This document shows, in pieces, positions 38,761-53,500 of a stretch of DNA of 64,000 bases. The DNA is from Tachypleus tridentatus. Its lineage: Eukaryota; Arthropoda; Merostomata; Xiphosura; Limulidae. The first letter of the stretch is position 1. Each line of letters begins with the position of its first letter. A program made the translations under genes and the position numbers. The stretch covers positions 22,932,400 to 22,996,399 of the forward strand of contig NC_134828.1 in assembly GCF_004210375.1 (NCBI RefSeq). The letters are read 5' to 3'. The notes below the pieces were generated by a model. That model saw only the letters and a program-made list of their open reading frames with translations. It had not been told where the DNA came from and searched no databases.

Positions 38761-39236
38761 AACTGACCATAGTTTGTCTGATCTAAACGAAGACAACACT
38801 ATGGAAGGAAGATAAATGTTGATAGTTCTCATTAAGTGTAGGTAACACAAATAGTCCATTGTGGGAAAATAAGGCACAAAGCTACACAAACAAATATCAG
38901 GTGTAGGATCATTTAATGTCACTGTTGCCAAGTGCTTTTCAGGGTTTTAAGATGGGGGGGGGCAAGTGATTACTTGAAGGCATGCTCCTTCTCTTAATGT
39001 TGGTATGTCCCCTTCAGCTCCCCCTACTCCCCGTTGGGGTTGTCATGAGGGGTAAATGTAATTACGTTTCTTATCTTGTAAGAAAACTTTGCATTAATGC
39101 TGTTGGCCAAAGGAAATTAAGTCCTGTAATATGTGAAAAATTTTGAGTAAATTGGTTTGTAATTCTTTAACTACTTTTATGTAAAGAGTGATACCTTATT
39201 CTTTCATAGAGTGGTAATTGAAGCAACATTATATAA

Positions 39237-41429
39237 TTTATTCATTTTTGATAAACTTGTCATGTAGAATAAAACAAAGAAAACACACTTGACTTCTCCC
39301 AGCTGGAAAAAGTACTGTATTTACAGAACTTCCACTCTACATTAATTTGACTCAACCACTTTTCACAAGCTACTCATTCAATTTTGTTTTGTTTTTTTTA
39401 ACCAAGTTATTTCCCTGCCAAATTGGGGGAAAAAAAACATTCAGTGGCCTGTAAAAACAACACTAAAAACTAGAAAAAGTAAAGAATAAATATGTTACTT
39501 AAGGGAAAAACATAACAGTAAAAATATTTTTTCTGTACGGGAATTCGAGAGAAATAAACCAAAGTGGCTCTACTTTAACAATATTATCTCTGTTGTAATC
39601 CATCAAAACACGGTACCAATTTACATTAGGACTTGGAGCATATGATTTTTCACATGCTGCAAACTGATATACTGCTACTGTTCTTCATGTAGTGGAAACA
39701 TGCTTACCAATTCAGGTTTTTATAACAAAAACTATACAAAAGCTAATTAAACCTTATTTCTAAATAAACAAGTGCTACAGTGTTTAAACCATGAATACAA
39801 TTACTTTCCATATGCTTCCAGATATGACATATAAAACACTTGTTGTAAGTTCTTAAACTTTTATAAATAAAAAAACCAAAATTTCCAGTTTTCTGTTTTT
39901 AAAGAAAAGAAAAATACATAACATTAAAATCTCTACTCACTGTCTTTTGTCTATATTGTAAGGTTAACTACTTCTAATGATAAAAAATATTTAGTTCTGG
40001 AATACTTACAGATGTTTAAAGTAAGAGATATTTTAATATTTATAAACACTCAAACATTACTGTTATTTGATTTTATTTAATATACACATCAAGTGTTTAA
40101 AGATTCGTTGCTTTGGGATTAAAAATATTACAGTATGGATGAATAGGATTAAGTCATCTAGTAAGGTCTTTAAGAGTTATTAAATAAATGCTTCAGGTTT
40201 TGTTTTTTAATAAAGTAGAAATAAAACAACACAGGTTTAGTAAAAAGTTCTCGTTTCCTACCTTGGCACCTGTTCTAGTTTATACTTTGTCCATAGTCGA
40301 GTGCCAGTTTTTAGACGAAGGAAGGAGGAACCTAATGATCTGTGAATGCTGTCGAGACAGTTTACCTTACTTTACTGTGTGTCCTTAACCTACATCTAAA
40401 AATGATCTTCAACAAACAATTTACAAAAAATGATGATCACTGAGGTTCACCAGAACACATAAACATTACAAAGGTACGTCCCAAGATCGAGCAGAATTAC
40501 TACTATCAATAATGTGGTTTACACATAAATAAAAACAATGTACGTACGAAGTAGAGGTTATGCTTCCTAAAATTCAATATAGTTTTAAAAAGCTATCATC
40601 TATCGCTTCCAGATGAAAATATACACATTTTTCTGTGCAGCATCGCTTGATATGAGTGACAGCATTAAAAAAAGGAAATACTGACATGAGGCAAAACTTT
40701 GACACTTACCACCAAGCCCACTTTGATCCCTTTGTCTCCATAAATTTGGAACGTTCGTTTTTACCTCCTATGTTTCTTAACTAAAGTAATGGAGTTACGA
40801 GAAAAGTTACACCCAGCAGACATTTCTCAAGTGTACGTGAATGGCAGCAAATACATGATGTGTAACTTTGTACAAATTCATGGGATACTAACACAAGAAC
40901 AAAACCTATTGCAGTATCGTAGATTAGAATTCAAATACACTTAAAGAAAAAGTATACACGATCTGAGGATGACATTTTTTTTTGTTGTTGTAATACTTGG
41001 GATATATATATATACATTCAACTTTCTACTCTAGCTTAGTACATTAAGCTAAGTGACATTTAAATTACTTTAATGAAAATGATGGGGTCTGTTCACTTAT
41101 GAATCATTATAGGATGAAAAAAAAAAATTAAAAGATGGTTCCCAAGAAGCTGGTCACAATGTTGTTTCTAGTTTAACTCTGAGGGTGCAGGCACTATATG
41201 TATAGTACAGTTTCCACACCAAAAGAAACTCCGGATAATGAGATTTTGATTGGAATCTTGAGGGATTTCTCTGGGCTTATACCACTGTCTCTCAGGTCTA
41301 AGAATTAAGCCCGATGATAATTAATACCAGTGTGCTGGAGACCCCAAGAGAGGATATGTGATGAAGGGCACTGCCTACATTAGGCCCTGGCAGGTAGTAA
41401 ACATGTGGGAAAAAGAGTGAGAGCACAAG
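39237..41429 (-). other. Region between converging genes, probable SSBP 3' UTR
   Basis: AT-rich with no gene-like open frame. Reverse-strand AATAAA hexamers occur at 40072-40077 and 39237-39242 and could end SSBP transcripts. 38761-39236 holds no feature I can support. Confidence 0.35.
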
Positions 41430-41540
41430 TTATTGCATGAAATATTCTGAATGTTCTGATGGGGTGGCTTTCTCAAACCTTTTGGCTTCCTCTTGCATGC
41501 TCTCTTTGATTTTCAGTATTGCTGCTGATTCATTCTGGTC
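41430..41540 (-). CDS. Ssdp: SSBP last coding exon, acidic-basic helical tail
   Basis: 111 nt, acceptor atttacag, phase 0, TAA at 41432-41430. Encodes DQNESAAILKIKESMQEEAK and a tail ending EYFMQ. The likely helix replaces the vertebrate NPFQ...MTMSV ending. The open frame, good acceptor and clean stop support it as coding. Confidence 0.82.
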   Translation of the reverse strand, partial: DQNESAAILKIKESMQEEAKRFEKATPSEHSEYFMQ

Positions 41541-44500
41541 CTGTAAATACATGTATAGAACACACTATAATACTAGCATGTCAGGTCTCTTATCATAATT
41601 TCTATATGTACAAAACTGGTCTAGCATGCTACCCAAACAAAGCAATCTTTCAGAGCAGAATGGGGGGGGGATGTTGTAATTAGTTATATTATAATTTAAA
41701 TTTTGCAGGGTTTTATAAAATACAAATACTTAGAGCAGGCCATCTGTGAGCATTCCGAAAAACTGTAATAAGAAAACTGGGCTTGCAAGAGGTAGGGAAT
41801 GATTTTGAAATACCATGCAAATTAAGAAATATAGAAAATGAACATTAAAAACGGTAAAAATTGAAAGAATCAAAGTGGATAAAAATAACTTTAGGATGCA
41901 TTAATTAAGAAAATGTTTCACAAACAGACTAGCCAATTCACAGTTGAAGTCTTAAACTGAGCTGAGAAGAATATTCAGTGCTCACACGGTCAAACCTAAT
42001 GCTATTCCAAAATCATACTGTTTAAGAATCTGGAATTTTGTGGAAAAACTTGATTTTGTGAAATCAAAATTAAACAGCACTGCAAGAACATAAAATAATT
42101 AAAAAAACGTTTGCAAAACCTAAATTATATTTTCTTGTCTGTTCCAAGTTTCTCCTGCCACTTAAATTTTGCACAAATACACACACACAAAAAAAATTAT
42201 ATATATATACCGTCATGGCCCTTTCCGCACAGCTTTGCCTCTCAGAAATTTAAGTGCAGTGTTTCATGATTTTCAACCCACGTGATTTTTTTATTTTTTT
42301 TAAATTTTAGTTGCCAGCCAATAAAAAGTTCAGCAGTACTGAGTTTTGTACTTTTGAATCTTGGCTGAGAGGGAGGGAACTACAAGCATTTTCCAACAGC
42401 CAAGTTTCAGAGCAATGACGGGACAGTAAGAATATAGGAATAAGACAAAGCACAATGATATATTTCACACAGTCTATTCTAAAGCAGAAAATGAGTACAA
42501 GAAAACAATGCAGTAAAACGGGAAACAAAAGCCTAATGAGAGGAAAAGAAATGGAACAGAAACAGATTATGGCCAATCAGAAAACAAAAAAAACAAACAA
42601 TCTAAAAGCAATCAAAGCAGCAAAGAAATAGAAACTGGTACTCAGCTCCAGTTTTAGTCTTCAGCCTGTGACTGCAGCACACATGATAAGCAAGGTAGTT
42701 AAGTGCACTAGGGATAAGGGGTTATGATTCCAGTGAAAAGACCGATTTCCAACGTACCTGGAACTTTATCCTGCACTTAAATTTCACAAGGGTGCGCCCT
42801 GATGACCGGCACAAGCCTGCAAATGGCACTGCATGTCAATTCCTGATGTATCCCCAGGCATCTGTATCCCAAGAATATAGTATCAAAGGTTGGCCTTGTA
42901 TATACAATTGAAACCAACTAATTCCTGGCCAAACCCCAGTACCGTAAACTTAGGCTAAGAAATTCGTCAATATCCTGTTATTGTTTCTAAACAGAAGGAT
43001 GACAGAGCAGAGTAAACAGCTACACAAACAAACACTTGTACATGCCGTACCAGGTATAAGTTTAGTTTGCTTCCTAATAAAATGGAAACAATGACAGCTG
43101 TATAGGAAGAAAGTATTTTGAAGTTAAATACTTACATTTTCCTGTCCATAACCAGGGATACCAAACTCGCTCATTGGAGGTCCATCTTCTCTTGGAGTTC
43201 CTGGACCATTAGCAGGAGAGTTTTTCATTCCATCTAGACCATCACCTGCAAAAGGAAGAAAGTGACTATAACCTGGAGAAAGGTGCAGTTTTCAGCGATT
43301 AACTTAGTCCTACAATTGCAAAGTTGATTTATAAATGTTAAATTTTTGTTGAATCTACTTCATAATCCTGCAAGCCTTAATGAACAATACTACCTATATA
43401 TGCATTGTATGGGATATGATGATAAATTATGACATTTCTGTTACCACTGGAGGCCAGTCTTGTAAGATAAAACAGAGTGAAAATTATGTTATTCTCTTTT
43501 AACTGGCAAATTTGTGTCCTTTAATCTTCCCTGTATCAGGAGGAGATATAATAACAGTACATTGTCAGCCAAAATTAGCTTTAACGAAATATTTCAATTA
43601 TACATACCAGTTGAAGACATGCCATTCATTACAGGAGGACCCATATCTGGTCCCATAGGGCCCATAGGACCATCAGGACCTGGACCCATTGGAAACTGTG
43701 GGAAAAAATATATCTAGTAACTACTAAGCACTAGCAATGTGTAAATGTAATGTTATGACTCCCTTTCTAATAAATAATGTATAAATGCAATGTTATGACT
43801 CCCTTTCTAATAAATAATGTGTAAATGCAATGTTATGACTCCCTTTCTAATAAATAATGTGTAAATGTTACGACTCCCTTTACAGACAAAGAAAATTCAT
43901 AAATATTACTTTCATGTACAAAACCAATTTTTTTCTACCATTATAAAATAAAAATGAAAGACAGCCTCATACGTGTTAGTTTAGAGCCAGTGAAAAGACA
44001 TTATCTCCTTATTATTCATTAAGGAAACTAACATGCGAGTTACTTATAAAAAGTTAACAAATTATCTATAATGCATAATTTTATTACAGAAATAGGAATA
44101 AAGGTCACCAATTACAGTTACTTAGAGTGAGGCTGTGTCAATCACTCATTATTTGTTGTCATGGTTAGTAGCCTATACAGTCACCAGGTCTAACGAAATT
44201 AATGACATCTACATGGAACATTTCAAAGTTAATGTGTTCAAAATAGATTATACTCTCTAAACCAATGTTTCTGATACCATGAACCAGTTTGATGTCTCCC
44301 TTAAACTATTGCAAACCACTGAAATGAATGTTCAATGAAAAATAATTAAGATTTGTATATGAATATTTCAGTTTCTGTGAAGTTCCATGAATCACCACCA
44401 GTCTCTTCTACATTAACTTGGGTATGTTGATGACATATTCATTATGCAACCATACGCTATAAACAGGATTCCAGTAATCATGAACCACTGGATGTGACAA

Positions 44501-47500
44501 CATCGTACAACACAGTTCAAAATAGAAATAGAAAAACATAAACTCTCATTCCATGAAATGATAGTTATCAAGACATAAAACCAATTTGCAGAGAACCCAC
44601 ATATATGGGTTAAACATTTTAACTACATAAACCAACCCAAAAGTGTAAGACAGACATCATGGACTACCTAGTGTCCAGAGAAAAGATTTGTAATGCCAAA
44701 GAAGGACAATGACACTGACAATAGATAACTGTTCCAGAAGCCATAACAATATAAATCACAGCATGCATTATACCACTTAAAGAAATAAACACCATTTAAT
44801 AGACAAATAAAACTTTGTAATACCAACTTAACTGCAATAGCCTATCATGCCAGGAAAGAAGACCATACCATAACCTGGTAAAATAATAAACTAACAGGAT
44901 ATGGAACACATACAAGGAGATGAAATTGTAAACGATGCATCATGTATCCACCTAATTAACTGATAACATAGTCATCCTAGCTTACAAGAAGGCCAAACCT
45001 GTCCCTTTTGAAAATATTCAAATAGTTATCCAATTTAAATTCTAATGAGGTAGAATCAATTGAGTAAATAATGCATCAGATCAAAAAAAGACCTAGGACT
45101 AAGTCCCGGCCACTACCAACACAGAAATATTTCTTTATAGGTCTTCCGTGAAGACTGTAGCAGATTGATAGCAGAAACATAGGATGAAAATTATCTGGAA
45201 GTTACAACAATGGGTGTACAGTCAAGTAGCCTAGAACAAAAATGTAAACTGCTGTGTCAAATGAGGTGAAAATGTGTAGCAGTTTATATTTTCATAATTA
45301 CATACACACACACAATACAAAACAAATATGCATATAGAACCCATAGAAACAAACACTGTGCCCAATAATTACAAAAAAACTTTATTTGAAAAAACAAAAA
45401 CAACGTGCAACAACTGAAACAAAGTTCTTAGTGAGGCATTTAAGAAATTAACCAATTTCTTTATACAAAAATGTGATGTCACAAACTGTCATGTTGACAA
45501 GCTGGGTGTTTGAAAGCCTTCAAAAGAAACACCTTCAGTCAACAATCAAATGAGCCCAAAAGACCAATTTGTCTACACTCATTTTATAACCTTACATTCT
45601 CAATCCAGTCCATAATAAAGTTATCCTCACATCTCTGAAGTTTCCTGAACTGGCTGAGAGCAACTCTGCTTGTTCAGTGCTACTTTTCTCAGACTTCTCA
45701 CTTGAACTTCTTGAAATAATATCTGACTAACTGGCAGTAAAATATTCTGCTAAAATACTCCTGTACTGCAAGTTTCTGTCACTGTTCTTCTTGACTTCAT
45801 CTGAATGATCTTGTTTTATAGTGTTCATATGTACAGGAAAAACTACCTCTGAATTTTACACAGTTCCCAACAAAATTTCTAAAATGGAAAACTACAAAAA
45901 CCATCACATCTGTAATTATCATCTAGTTGTAAAACAAATGTTGGTTATTATTTGATAATTGGACTTGAATGTTCATGTGCCATTATAACTATAACAATAA
46001 GCATTTGTAGAACATGGATTTGAGTAATTTTGCTTCTGCAACTAGCATAATCCTGTCTCACTTGTTATGGTTGTAACTGTACCCTTTTTTTATTTATCAA
46101 AATTTGCTTGAAAAAGATGCTTGAATTAATGACAGCATATAAATCTGGTAAAGGAATTAGCAGCAAAGTTAAATCTAATTACTTGTATATTTGGTTATGT
46201 GTATATGTTGCAGGTATTAGAAATAATTATAGAAATATGCAGATGAGGTACAAACAAGTCACAAAAAGTAACTGCAAGTGGTTAATTTAGTGTTAATTAA
46301 ATAATTTATTTTGAAAAATTGAATTTGTTGTACAATCAACAGGTTTTATATTCGCTTTAAACAAATTAATGCACCTGGTTTTATGCTAACATATAACATA
46401 CATTTATCAAGATATAATAAAATTTAGCCATACTACATAACTACTGTTTGATTCTTTTTTGTTTTCCATATAATCATATACACCAGATCATTCCCTTGCT
46501 TTCCTCCCATTATAATTTCACCAGAAGGTCTTGTTCCTTCCTGAGGGAATGACATGATGGATAAAAATTAGCTTGTACCTGTCAGCAGTCAGGTTACCAT
46601 CAACTGCATGTAGACATTCAATACCACTGGCTGAGATGCAGTTCGGTTGAACATTTTATTTTTAGCCATTGTATGTCCACTCTTTTCTCTGTTACCAAAT
46701 AAATTATTATTAATTTTTGAATCACTTCTAAAGAGCACCTCCTCGATTTCAGACATTTGTTTTGCTCATCTCTCCTGAGAAGCTACACATCCATTGAGGT
46801 TACTTTATACTAATGTGCACATTAACATTCTGGAGGTAATAATTTATCATGTAATGAGCATCACCTGAGCTACTGAACATCACTTTTAAAAGTGTGATCT
46901 TTTACCCTTAACTGTTTCTGTAAGCAGACTCAGGTACCATTATTTCATTCATCATTCCACAGTTATTTTAAATATATTTGTGGTGTGCATACATTTTTCA
47001 ACAGTAACTGGAAATTAATTCTTACCCCTGGCATGTTTCCACCTGGAACAGTTTTCATCAATGTGTACATTCCATCTCCACCAGAGTTAGATGAATCTGT
47101 AAGGGTGGAGAACAGTGTAGAGTTTTAAATTACAAAATTATTACTTTAGGGAGTAACACTCAAGATGTGTGAAAGATACCCTGAAGGTATTATTAACCAT
47201 GTCTGTAAGATACCCTGAAGGTATTATTAAACATGTGTGAAAGATACCCTGAAGGTATTATTAACCATGTCTGTAAGATACCCTGAAGGTATTATTAACC
47301 ATGTATGTATGATACCCTGAAGGTATTATTAACCATTTATCAATAAAAAGGGCCTACTTAATTTTCACACCTCTGAAACAAATGTTGCCACACAGATTAC
47401 TAAATATGGCATGAAAATATTATCATACTGTAATGCTATGTTTTAATTTTTATGAAGATCTTATGTGATCTCCGAGTCAAAAGACTGAAAGTTCATTACG

Positions 47501-50500
47501 ATGGTTTCATTATGAGATGTAAAAAATATAGTCTACTGAAACAAAGTCAAGTTTTATTCAAATCATACAGGTTTTCTGACTGATGAATACTAATGTATAA
47601 TACATGGAACATGCTCTTCATAAGTTATAAGAGTTGAGTCATGGTTAATTGCACCTCATACTAATAATAAAAGTTATTTAATTTGTAGATATTGGCTGGT
47701 ATAGCCTCTTAATGCAAGATCTAGTCATTAAAGCTGTTTAAAAACCAGATGTTAATTCCCAGTGTACGTCCTACAAATGAATCTTTATTGAACGCTGAAG
47801 TTAGTGTTAAAAGCATGATAGAACTTATAATTTTCATGTTTACCTCTAGCATTTATCGTAACAGTTAGATCATACATAGATCACATTTCAAATTATATTT
47901 TTCACACGTCACTTCTAACATTTATTAGATAAAAGTTAGATAATGCATATATTACATTCAAATTATATTTCCAACATATTTTACCTCTAGCATTTATCAC
48001 ATGAAAGTTAGATTGCACACAGACCACACTCCACATTACCTTTTTCAAAATTTTATTTTATTCTTAGCATTTACTAAGCATGGGTTAGAGCATATGTTTT
48101 GTTTCACATTTAATTAATTTGGATCTCAGTGGTCAATAATAAAGGGACAAAAGGAATTCAACACATTTTTCCCTTTGTATTTTATTTTTGTATTGAAATA
48201 TCAAATACTTTTTTCTTTTGAGAAATATCCATGCACCATTATCTGTAAACATTAACAACAACATGAGAAACAAAGTATCCAATTTACAACACATTTTCCC
48301 TATATCTTTACCTATAATTTAAAGAAATAAACACACAGAAATTAATAATCAAGTCATTGTGAATTACTGTTATAAATTCAATTTGTTTAGTTACATCAAA
48401 AATGTTACCTGTTACTGTTATTCACTGGCCTGACAAACTTACTTGCAAACAGAACATGATTAAATCTGGCCTGACAAACTTACCTGCAAACAGAACATGA
48501 TTAAATCTGGCCTGACAAACTTACCTGCAAACAGAACATGATTAAATCTGGCCTGACAAACTTACCTGCAAACAGAAGAGGATAAAATCTGACTGAGCCA
48601 AAATCTTTGTTTTAATTCATTTGCACCATGCCAAAAGAAACTATTTCAAAATGAGTGATAACCCATGCCTCACTCTCATGCTAAGTAATTAAATTATTAG
48701 TATAAAAGTATTCCCTGAACAATAACTTATTAATTTTAGTACAATTTACATTAAGTACAGTTTTCTGTTGTAATTCTTTTTTAGTTTACCTGGTAAGTAA
48801 TTCAACCAGATCAGCATGCATGAAGTTTAGCTGTGACTTGTAGTTTATAGTTTTTGGCTTAAGCCAGTGAAAGATTAATTAATTAGACCCATGGTAGTTT
48901 TCAAAACTTTTTCCAAGAAAAATACTAGCCTTATTAATTGTTAGCTGCCACATAGAGCAAGTATTAGAGTTTAAAATCCTTTGGTGAATTATTAAAAAAA
49001 GGGTTAATTAGCCAATCTTTAGAATAATAAGGGAAAAGGGGTGGAAAAGTAGCCTCTTGAGATAATGCTTGGTTATTGACAAAAACATTATTTTAGACTC
49101 TATAAAAGTTAGTGGGAGAAGACTACAGATCTAGAGAGAGTGTTTCACCTCTTCGCGTGTTGGGGGCATTCATTCTTGGAGCTGCAGGGGAATAAGGGCC
49201 AGCTGTACCTAGAACATATGAAGGTTTGGAATAAATGTTCAAACTTTCCAAGAGATGGTGCTACATTAAAGATATAATTTGAATCTGTACAAGCAAAGAG
49301 AGTTTTAAAAATACATCTAACTAGACACTGCAAAAAACTAATTATCAATTACAAAACAAAAAATATGTTAGACTGGAGATAGACATGAAACATATTCTAT
49401 TACTACAACTATGATTAAATTTATGCTCTTAAATACGTTTCTTAAATATTTCTAAAATTACTCAAACTTTTACTTAAAATAATTGCTTTAAATTTCTTAC
49501 AACTACTACAATAAAAAAAGATTTAACAACAAAAAATTACTCATTACTTCTGTGTATCTTGTACAATAATGTAATTTAATGGAATTTCTTAAAGTAAGGG
49601 AATATTTTTCGAAAAGTCAACCAACAAGTAACACTTTGCACTAAATGCAACCTTTTGAAGTACATAGTGAAAAAAGATTCCTTCTTAGTTCTCTGTTTAA
49701 ATTATGATTACAAAATACTGGAAAGTTAGGCAATAGCAAACAAAATCATTGTAGTGTATAACCATACAGTTTGTTTTTTTGAACTACAGTCTACTTAATA
49801 TTAAATGCTATATTAAGTTATATATTTAAAATGATATCTACAGCATAACGCTATTGTACATAACTGATTTTTTAAAACCCAATTAACGAGATATTTTTCA
49901 TGCTGTGAAAAATGTTGGCTATGCTCATTGGAAGTTAAGAAACATAATTTACAGTATAAACATGACATTCTACAAAAACTAAAGTATTGTATTTGGAATG
50001 AACATTTAAGATTACATTGTAGCTAACTGTTGCATTGTTTGGTAAAAAGAACTGATTATAAAATAACAATAATATTCAGTCATTTTTATTAATTTAATAA
50101 AATATCTGCACATGCCTTTAGCTAAGTGAATTATGAAACACAACTGGATTACAGGTTCTTATAGACGATAGATAAATAATAAATTTCAAACTCTTCACAA
50201 TTCTTCACTTTTTTGTTGTTGTTGTTGTTGTTAAATACACGTTGCAAGTGCTGTTTGGCCATGAATTTGTGCTTGTACTTACCTAAGATACATAAAAGGA
50301 TAAATATTTGTGAACATAAAGTAGAGTGTATTTGTATATTTAATAAAAGATTAGGGCTGTAGGCATAAATAAACAGATGAACATATCAAAACATACTTTA
50401 CTTACTAACCACTGCTTCTGATGGTCAGAACTATTAGGAACAGTAGGAGAAACTAACTGTAAAAAATAAAGAAAAATATCTGAAAATTTTACCTTGTGGA

Positions 50501-53500
50501 TTTGGCATGATTGGTGTTCCAGGAACAGGAGGACCTGTACTGGACACTGGAGGACCCTAAAGATGGAGATAAGGGCTGTACACATCGATAATCAGAAAAC
50601 ACACCTGTACGCAATAATACACTCTATCTTTTGAAATAAATAGGAACAAGTTATCCATTTAAACCGTTTAAATAGTGTGAGATAGTTTAGGTAACTTTCC
50701 TTCATTAACAAAAATTATCTTAAAAGAAATACTAACCATAAACATTAAATACTGAAGATATACATATATCTCATAGCATAGGGTGATGGTGCATAGTTAC
50801 AAAGGCTATTCTTTAAAGAATTGTTATTTTTAATACATCCATATATATAAGTTAGTAAGTAGCTGTAGAAAATCAGTAAGAACTAAAGATAAACTTACAT
50901 AGTGACCACCAGGAGATGCTGAGGAGTAACTTATCTGCCAAATGTAAAAAATAATATAATTTTCTTATTCAAAGATAATTTCATATCAATACTACACTTA
51001 ATGTTGCATGAAACATAAATCACAGATGCATTTTCTGGTAAGAAATCTCACTACCAAATATACTTTGAAGTGGAGAAATGAAATGGATTATTCTATTTCA
51101 CTTTTTTGGTGAAACATCACAAAAAAGTCGCAAATGAAATACTAAATCCTTTTAAGTACGCTTCCCTAGAACATTGGATAAAAAAAATTTAAAAATGCAG
51201 AAAGAGTTATGTTTATGGTTTATGCACAAATGCATGGCAAGAGAGTTGCAAATGAATTATAAGCATGCTTCCCTTGAACACTGGATAAAAAAAATGCATT
51301 GGAAAGAGTTACGTGTATGGTTTATGTATAGGGAGTCTTTTCAGAAACTGCTTTTATAATATGGAACCATTTTCTCTCACTTTCTGATCTACTGATACGG
51401 TTTGGCTTTTTCATATTTTCTACATCTCTTCCTTGGATTCTCTTGATTTGCCTTTTTAAAAAGCAGCACACTTAAAACAAGAGAAAAAGAGGACACACAA
51501 TACATCTTTTAGAACATGGATGTGAGTTAGTTTACACTGCCTGTTTCTAACTTTCAGGACTGGAGTTACTTTACACTGCCTGTTTCTAACTTTCAGGACT
51601 GGAGTTACTTTACACTGCCTGTTTCTAACTCTCAGGACTGGAGTTACTTTACACTGCCTGTTTCTAACTCTCAGGACTGGAGTTACTTTACACTGCCTGT
51701 TTCTAACTTTCAGGACTGGAGTTACTTTACACTGCCTGTTTCTAACTTTCAGGACTGGAGTTACTTTACACTGCCTGTTTCTAACTTTCAGGACTGGAGT
51801 TACTTTACACTGCCTGTTTCTAACTTTCAGGACTGGAGTTACTTTACACTGCCTGTTTCTAACTCTCAGGACTGGAGTTACTTTACACTGCCTGTTTCTA
51901 ACTTTCAGGACTGGAGTTACTTTACACTGCCTGTTTCTAACTTTCAGGACTGGAGTTACTTTACACTGCCTGTTTCTAACTTTCAGGACTGGAGTTACTT
52001 TACACTGCCTGTTTCTAACTCTCAGGACTGGAGTTACTTTACATTAATGTTTGTTTCAAACAAGAACTATGTTACATTGTTTATTTCTCTATCAGTAAAA
52101 TCGTTAGTCTATATGAGAAATAAACACATGTGTGTGAGGGTCCTTTAATAGATATTTAATGAATGAGATCTTGTTTCTTATACAAAACACTTCACTATGG
52201 TATAAACATTAACCAGTTTTAACCAGGTACTTAGAATTAAAACTTTCCTGTGAATGAGATAATCAACTTTTACCTTCAACTAATAGGCAGCCATTTATAT
52301 TAAGTATAACAAGATATTTACTCTTTTCAGTATTTATATGGATACATCCATGAATCTCCTTTTGTTTTTTGATTACGTTTAGAGTTTGGCCTAAAAAGGA
52401 ACTCATCAAGGACTTTAAATCTTTCTCCATTATCATAGAAAACAACAAACAATAAGTTGAGCTATTGTACAAAATAACAAACACTAATAGTTTGCAAATG
52501 AATTTAGATGTCATAACCCATCTGGAAATGACAACAAAAAGTTAATTATGATATGTGATTGAAACTTTGGAGTTGGTGAGGTGGAAACTTACCGTTGAAG
52601 CATTAGGTTGCCAGGGTCTGCCCACAGGACCAGGCCTGTTTAAAGAAATTCATATTATTGTTTAATTAATGCACAACTTAACAGACAAGAAAGCAAGCAC
52701 ATATATTGATATACCACTAAATAAATATGACAAATAAAAAGAGACTGAGAGAACTGATAGCTATTTATAACAAAAGTACAACCTTCCCACCTTTAAAAAA
52801 TAACAATGGTAGTTCTTATACAATTTGTTACACAATCCTAGCTGAAATCTTAAAGTGAGCAAAGAAAAAATGTGTTACAAACTTATTCTGTGTTATTAAA
52901 AATAATAAAAAACTTTCCATATGATAGCATAAGAAACTGGGATATTTGGGTTTTCCAGCTTTTAAAAAAAGGCCTAACATGAGATATTTTGAAAGTCAGA
53001 TGTTCCATTATACCAACTTACCTTTTCTTTCCATACAAAGAAGAAAATGATAACTAGTAGTTTTAATGTTTCTGATTAGGATGAGAAATGTTGTGAGCAT
53101 TAATCTTCTATCTATAATTAGACACGTTTTTGTTCTGCTCCATAAGAACACACACCCCATATTGCAATTTAAGGTTTAATCGCACCATAATGACTTTTAA
53201 ACTCGGTTATTGTATTTGTTATTGTAGAGATGGCTAAACATGTATAAATAGTGACACAGATATGAATAGACTAGCCAAGTTATCTAAACACGCTAGACAA
53301 ATAACTGCTTAGTTTTATGTTAAAAGATGAGGACCCACTTTCAAACAATTATTGCTTTACAAGAAAATTTTGTTGGCCTTTTATTTTTTTACCGTTACTT
53401 CACTTGCAGAAACAGTTATATTAATTAATTATTCCAAACTAGGAAAACAGAGAGATTAATTATTTTTTTCATTCATTTATAAATTATCCATGTTTAGAGT

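Noticed and set aside
43514-43717. Collagen-like + strand frame (GPIGPIGPSGPGP)
   Set aside because: It is the antisense shadow of an SSBP exon rich in Gly/Pro/Met codons; the minus frame has matching splice sites and family similarity.
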